From assembly GCF_024586455.1 (NCBI RefSeq), contig NC_065921.1, forward strand, positions 86,426,061 through 86,490,060: DNA of 64,000 nt, in the 5' to 3' direction. This document shows positions 59,483 through 64,000 of this stretch, piece after piece (the stretch's first letter is position 1; the number at the start of each line of letters is the position of its first letter). The notes beneath the pieces were generated by a model. It was given only the letters and a program-made list of their open reading frames with translations, was not told where the DNA came from and made no database searches. The position numbers and the translations under genes were made by a program. The DNA comes from Bactrocera neohumeralis. Taxonomy: Eukaryota > Arthropoda > Insecta > Diptera > Tephritidae.

Positions 59483-59665
59483 GACCACAAACAGCAAAAA
59501 GGAAGAACCGAGGCGGCCAATTGACTGGCTCATTTCGTGAGATAACACGTTCGGGAAACTTGGTTTTCAATAAATTTATTGTGACATTCGCTGTGTGGCT
59601 TGTGGCACCGTCCTGTTTGAACCACATATTGTTCAAGTCCATATCATCCGATATGGCTTAGCCCA
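59483..59665 (-). pseudogene. DD41D (rosa-type) transposase scrap
   Basis: The minus strand reads MDLNNMWFKQDGATSHTANV (second catalytic Asp), INLLKTKFPERVISRNEPVN and WPPRF, then breaks at the junction before the third Asp. A fourth DD41D wording, near but not identical to the 34748-35430 protein. The 100-codon open frame 59343-59642 minus is a chimera of this scrap with antisense of the retrotransposon scrap. Confidence 0.7.
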
Positions 59666-61625
59666 ATTCACGAACATACGACGATTCTGGTGTTCAAACG
59701 ACTTCAGTTCTTGCGTCAACGTGATCTTGTCAAGACCTTGAGTTAGTTGAGGCCACTAACTACGAATTTCAGCAGTAAATTTTAGTAATGAATTTTAAAG
59801 GGAAAAAATATGGCGTCGTTTGTCCCTATCAGTCTACTTTTGTAGTGTCCCTATTCAAAACCCCATTATATTCCCATTGAGTGGTGAATAGTCCTTTTGA
59901 TTTTATTTGCAATTCCGTTAGTGGTAATAGCATTTAGTTCACGAATGCAACATATTATAATAAAAAAGTAATCTGAAGTTTGTATTTGGCTTGCCAAGCG
60001 AACTCTTAACATTAAATAATACCGACAAATAATTCTTGATTTTTCTCAAATGAATTTATGTTTGCTTTTTTTCTGGTTTGGAAAATACTTTCGAAATTCC
60101 ACACGAATTATACATATATTACAACGACCACTTACATCCAAATCATTATTTAATTTAAACTAAAATTTACATGCCTCAAAAATTGATAAGCCGCTTGAGC
60201 AGGGGCACACATGCCTTTCGAAAATTTTTGTCCAACAAAATATTTATTGTGAAGAATGACAAGCTTTGACAGTTGAATCAAATCATTGAACATGTCGTTA
60301 AGCTGCACAAACGCACTCATATAGAATATACATATACTAGGCAAATTTAAGTATGTGCAACAGTTCATATGCCACGTCAGCATATTAAGAATATGCTTAA
60401 TGCAATAATCGGAATACCGTTCATTTGTGCCTCATACGAATGACTTAATTTGGCAAACTTCAAACGCAGACGGACAATCGCATAGAGCTTAAATATTGCC
60501 CAGCATTTGGGTGGCAAGTAGCCTCAAGCGGCGGCAAGCGAGTGAGTTGCTCAAGACAACGGTAAATCAATGCAAGTTGCAAGTAATTGCATGCCTACTT
60601 TATTGCTATGCCAGTGTGTGGTTACAATATGTGGCAAGCCGTGGCGCCCACAGCGAAACTTTGTATGCCTGCTAAATACAAAAGCAGTATCTTGTTTGCA
60701 ACACGCTCAAGTTGCCCCAATTCGACAAGTTTCACATAATTATGTGCACAAGTCCAAAGAACATGGGCGGACGTTAATAGTCAAAACTTGTGGCAGCGTT
60801 TGTTTGAAAATATGATTAATTTTGATTTACATGAGTCAATGCTGGGTATGCCAATATAATGTAGTTAAGATTTCGGATACTTGAAAGCTCGTCGGGGCGC
60901 TCGTATTAAACCTTCAAGCACACGCAACAGCTTAGAGACACCACAAACACAATTAGAGAGCGCTAATGACTATATCGGTCCACACTCGGTATACAACCAA
61001 TTACTAGATATAGTAACCACCCTTTCCCAACAACATTAAAGCCTTCGACTTCCGAGCGAAATTTCGTCTGTTCAACACGTAGTTGGTGTGATGATTTTCA
61101 GAAGACGTGAACAACAACTCAATTTAAAAATACAACTAACAAACTACAGAAATATATACAAACATAATATATATGGATATATATACAAACGTTACAAATA
61201 TACTACAATATATAGAGTGTATATTTATAAAGCCATATTATTTCTTACAACTCAATCACTTGTATCGCCATGTCTTGCTGACCTCGTTGTTGTGCCGATT
61301 GTAAGAATTTCATGGAGAATTCATTGAAAATTAGTTCTTTTTTATTATTTCTGGGAACGTCAAGTTGGAGAATGTGCGCCAAATGGCCGAATAGCCAGCC
61401 AACACCACTTCCGCACAACAAGTTTAAAAATAAAAGCACTTTTTCGCCAAAGAAAAAATCATGTAAGCCAGCAAACAAAAACAACAAATAGCAAATAATA
61501 GCGTAAGCAAGTAAATCAGAAACTCATATAAAATAATAATAGTGCAGCTGGCAACAGGCAAATTTCAAAGGAGCTGAGCTGACTGGGAGAGGAAGTCGTA
61601 CAATAGCGCAGTTTGCTCGAACATT
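59666..61625. other. spacer, nothing recognised
   Basis: Host-like AT-rich DNA with ATATATAC-type runs near 61150-61215. No gene supported. Confidence 0.45.
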
Positions 61626-63240
61626 AGGGTGGGTGACTATTTTTGGTTAAAAATATTGGAAATATTTCAAGTTAGAAAATTTGTGTTTTTTGAACATCTT
61701 ATAGCAGAAATTTTTTTTAAAACATGTATAATTAATTTTTTTAATAAATCTTTAAAAGAATTTTTTGAATTTGCTGGAAAATGCTATGCTATGTTTGGAA
61801 ATGTTTAAGTGGACATTTTTTTGTGAAAACGATAGAGACGAAATATTTTATTAAAATTTGTAAATTTGATTTTTCAAATTTTTTTTTGATAACATATTTT
61901 TCAGAATTTTTCGAAAAAAAATATTTTTATGATAATAGAGGAGAAATATTTTATTAAAATTTGTAAAATTCATTTTTTCAATATTTTGATAGATATCATA
62001 TTCTAAATTCTTTGGTAAAAAAACTATTTTCAATATATTTTTAAACATAATAAAAAAATTTTTAATTTATTTTTTTATTTAATGCTAAAATTTCTCTTTG
62101 TGGAAATAATATAAAACAAAAAATATTTTATTAAAATTTGTACTTACTATTTTACGACATATAGTTTAAATATTTTCAATAATTCTTTTGGAAATAATAT
62201 ATTAAAAATGTATAACTTTATTTTTTCAGTATTTCGGATACAATTTTTTGTAAATAATTTATAAATTAATATTTTTTTCGATATAAATTTCTAAAAAATT
62301 TTTTTTGGAAAAAATATTAATGAGCCGGAAAATTTCTGTTCAAAAAAAAATTTTTACAAAATGTCTAAAATTTTTTTTTTAACATTTTTCTCGATATAAG
62401 TTTTTGTAAATAATTTAATAATAATTTATGAATTAATTTTTTTTTTAATATATTTGATAAAATTTTTTTGAAGAATTTTGGAAAAAAAATTGAAAAGTCA
62501 CCTTAAAGAAATATTTTGACAAAATTAGTATTTTTTACTTTTTTAAATATTTTTTTCGATAAATTTTTTTATAAATAATTAATAAATTAATATTTTTTCG
62601 ATATACATTAATTAAACAAAAAAATGGTAAAAATATTAAAAGGTTGGAAAATTTCTCATATGTAGAAGAAATATTTTATAAAAATGTATAAAGCTAATTT
62701 TTTTCAATATTTTTCTCTACACAGTTTTTTTTAAATTATTTAACAATAATTTGTAAATTATCTTTTGTTATAACATTTTTTCGATAGAAAAATTTTTTGA
62801 ATTCTTGAAAAAAAAAATTTAAATCCTACAACTTTTTCTTAGAAGAAATATTTTGTCAAAATGTTTAAAATTTATTTTTTTTAGTATTTTTCTCTATACA
62901 ATTTTTTATATTTTTTTGTATTTGTGTTTTTTCGATATACTTTTTTTTGAAGATTTAATAATAATTTGTAAATTATTATTTTTTTCATTATGTTTGTGTC
63001 TTACATAATTATTAAATTACTAAAAAAAAACATTGAAAATTCGGAAAATTTCTGTTAGAATAAATTTTTTGACAAAATTTTTTTTTCTTTCTTTTTTTTG
63101 AAAAACAAATCTAATTTCAGCAATTTTGTTTGGAAATTATTTAATTATAATTTTCAACATTTTTCGATAAAATATTTTTTAATAATAATATGTAATTTTT
63201 TTCAAAATTTTTTCGATACGAATTATTGAAAAAAAAATAT
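61626..63240. repeat. extremely AT-rich degenerate repeat tract
   Basis: About 1.6 kb made almost only of A and T. The 19-mer AAATATTTTATTAAAATTT is present exactly at 61841, 61944 and 62121, and looser copies (GAAATATTTTGxCAAAAT) occur near 62507, 62668, 62845 and 63065, often preceded by GGAAAATTTCT. Spacing is irregular (103, 177 bp and more), so it is a decayed tandem array or an array of related small elements. No coding potential. Confidence 0.7.
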
Positions 63241-63607
63241 TGCAATATGAGCGTTTCAAAATAATAAAATTTATTTTCAGAAACTTTAGTTCTTTGCTGC
63301 GAGCTTACATTTTCATTTTATCTGTCCTCATAAGCTTCAGCAACACAGCTAGAACTGAGCTTTGTATGTGCATAATCAGGAAAATATTCTCCATTCACAG
63401 TGAGAACAAATATAGAGGGAATCGCAAGGAATTTTTTGGTCGGTTTTTGTACCTTAAATATTTTTCAAATTCACAAGTTTTTGGTTTCAGCTATCAGACT
63501 TTCTTCTAAAGTTGCTATAAAAAAGAATAGGCTCTTGGTGTCTCACAAATTTGCTAGTTTCCAGATTACAAAAAAATATTTAATTTCTTTCTGTTCTAAT
63601 TTTCCAG

Positions 63608-63705
63608 GTCCGACTGACAACCGCACCCTAAACAATCTAGCCGGCATGCAACACTGTTACAATTATGGGCCAACTGAACGCAATAAACTCCCCAAAGCAC
63701 AGTGA
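63608..63705 (+). CDS. candidate terminal coding exon of an unknown host gene
   Basis: A strong 3' splice site (pyrimidine-rich TTTCTTTCTGTTCTAATTTT then CCAG) is followed by 32 high-complexity codons, PTDNRTLNNLAGMQHCYNYG then PTERNKLPKAQ, then TGA at 63703-63705. In this frame the exon would begin in the second base of a codon. The composition is balanced and unlike the repeat-driven frames elsewhere. The AT-rich tract to the left would be intronic. I do not recognise the protein. 63241-63607 and 63706-64000 show nothing else, except that no AATAAA is obvious soon after the stop. Weak evidence: a good acceptor plus a short frame can occur by chance. Confidence 0.3.
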
Positions 63706-64000
63706 GACCTCTCCACAGTCGCAAGCAAATAATTAAAACAGTATTTAAATTATCTCACGGAAAGTTATAAGAAATTTTACTCCGCCACATTTACCTTTAA
63801 TGACCAAATATGCATAGCATACAAGCTTACCATTATACATATGTACATAAACATATGCATTTATTTGCTGTTATATAGACCACTCCGTTCTAAATTCTTT
63901 TGTTTATTAATACTTAAAACAATTTCCGACGCTGTGCAGACTGCAAACCCCAAAAAAGAACCAACACAAAAAAAATCTAAACAAAATGTGAAAATCAGCA

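Noticed and set aside
1..64000. CRISPR arrays, operons, prophage, rRNA genes or LTR retrotransposon ends
   Set aside because: Looked for and not seen; direct repeats present are minisatellites, duplications or target duplications, and no paired long terminal repeats were evident.

Overview
This is eukaryotic, insect-type nuclear DNA. It is AT-rich, full of CA/TG, CAA/TTG and other short repeats, has no operons and no long intact reading frames, and is crowded with transposable elements. Mariner relics of several types, RNase H-encoding non-LTR retrotransposons, a Jockey-clade element and several DD41D (rosa-type) elements point to a higher dipteran. Because rosa/DD41D elements were first described in tephritid fruit flies, a tephritid is my best guess (inference). 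No host protein-coding gene is recognised with confidence. The window reads as intergenic or long-intron DNA, with one candidate terminal exon at the far right (63608-63705).

Layout. 1-10 kb: a palindromic MITE (400-828), a small pogo/Tigger-like MITE (2416-2571), and three dead mariners (3121-3490 minus, 5480-6560 plus, 7515-8075 minus) in simple-repeat-rich spacer. 10-19 kb: a fourth mariner relic (10000-10560), three broken RNase H-region fragments of non-LTR retrotransposons (10.7, 13.2-14.4 and 17.7-18.7 kb) and a truncated DD41D transposase (15605-16240). 19-34 kb: mostly spacer, a 93-bp-period minisatellite (22795-23115), retrotransposon tails at 21.3, 26.3-27.1 and 29.4-30.0 kb, a diverged segmental duplication at 31.6-32.0 kb and a YADD reverse transcriptase fragment at 33.9-34.4 kb.

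34.5-40 kb is the centrepiece: a near-complete Jockey-clade retrotransposon (34491-39988) with 8-bp target site duplications, two overlapping ORFs each broken by single-base frameshifts, and a poly(A) tail. Its 5' UTR is interrupted by a DD41D element (34640-35615) whose two ends are both copies of its 3' end, giving 181-bp inverted arms around a truncated transposase. 42.6-44 kb holds two abutting non-LTR 3' ends and 44.1-44.5 kb a second copy of the palindromic MITE. 46.7-47.9 kb is a full-length but dead DD41D element bounded by TA. 49.7-50.8 kb stacks DD41D, Tc1-like and non-LTR relics. 52466-53001 is a retroposed segment with perfect 14-bp target duplications and no poly(A). 55.8-56.4 and 59.3-59.7 kb hold more relics. 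61.6-63.2 kb is an extremely AT-rich, degenerate repeat tract.

No pathway can be reconstructed, because almost everything recognisable is mobile DNA at different stages of decay. The relationships that can be read are nesting and order of insertion: the DD41D element landed in the Jockey copy after the latter integrated. All names rest on motif recognition by eye, with no database search.
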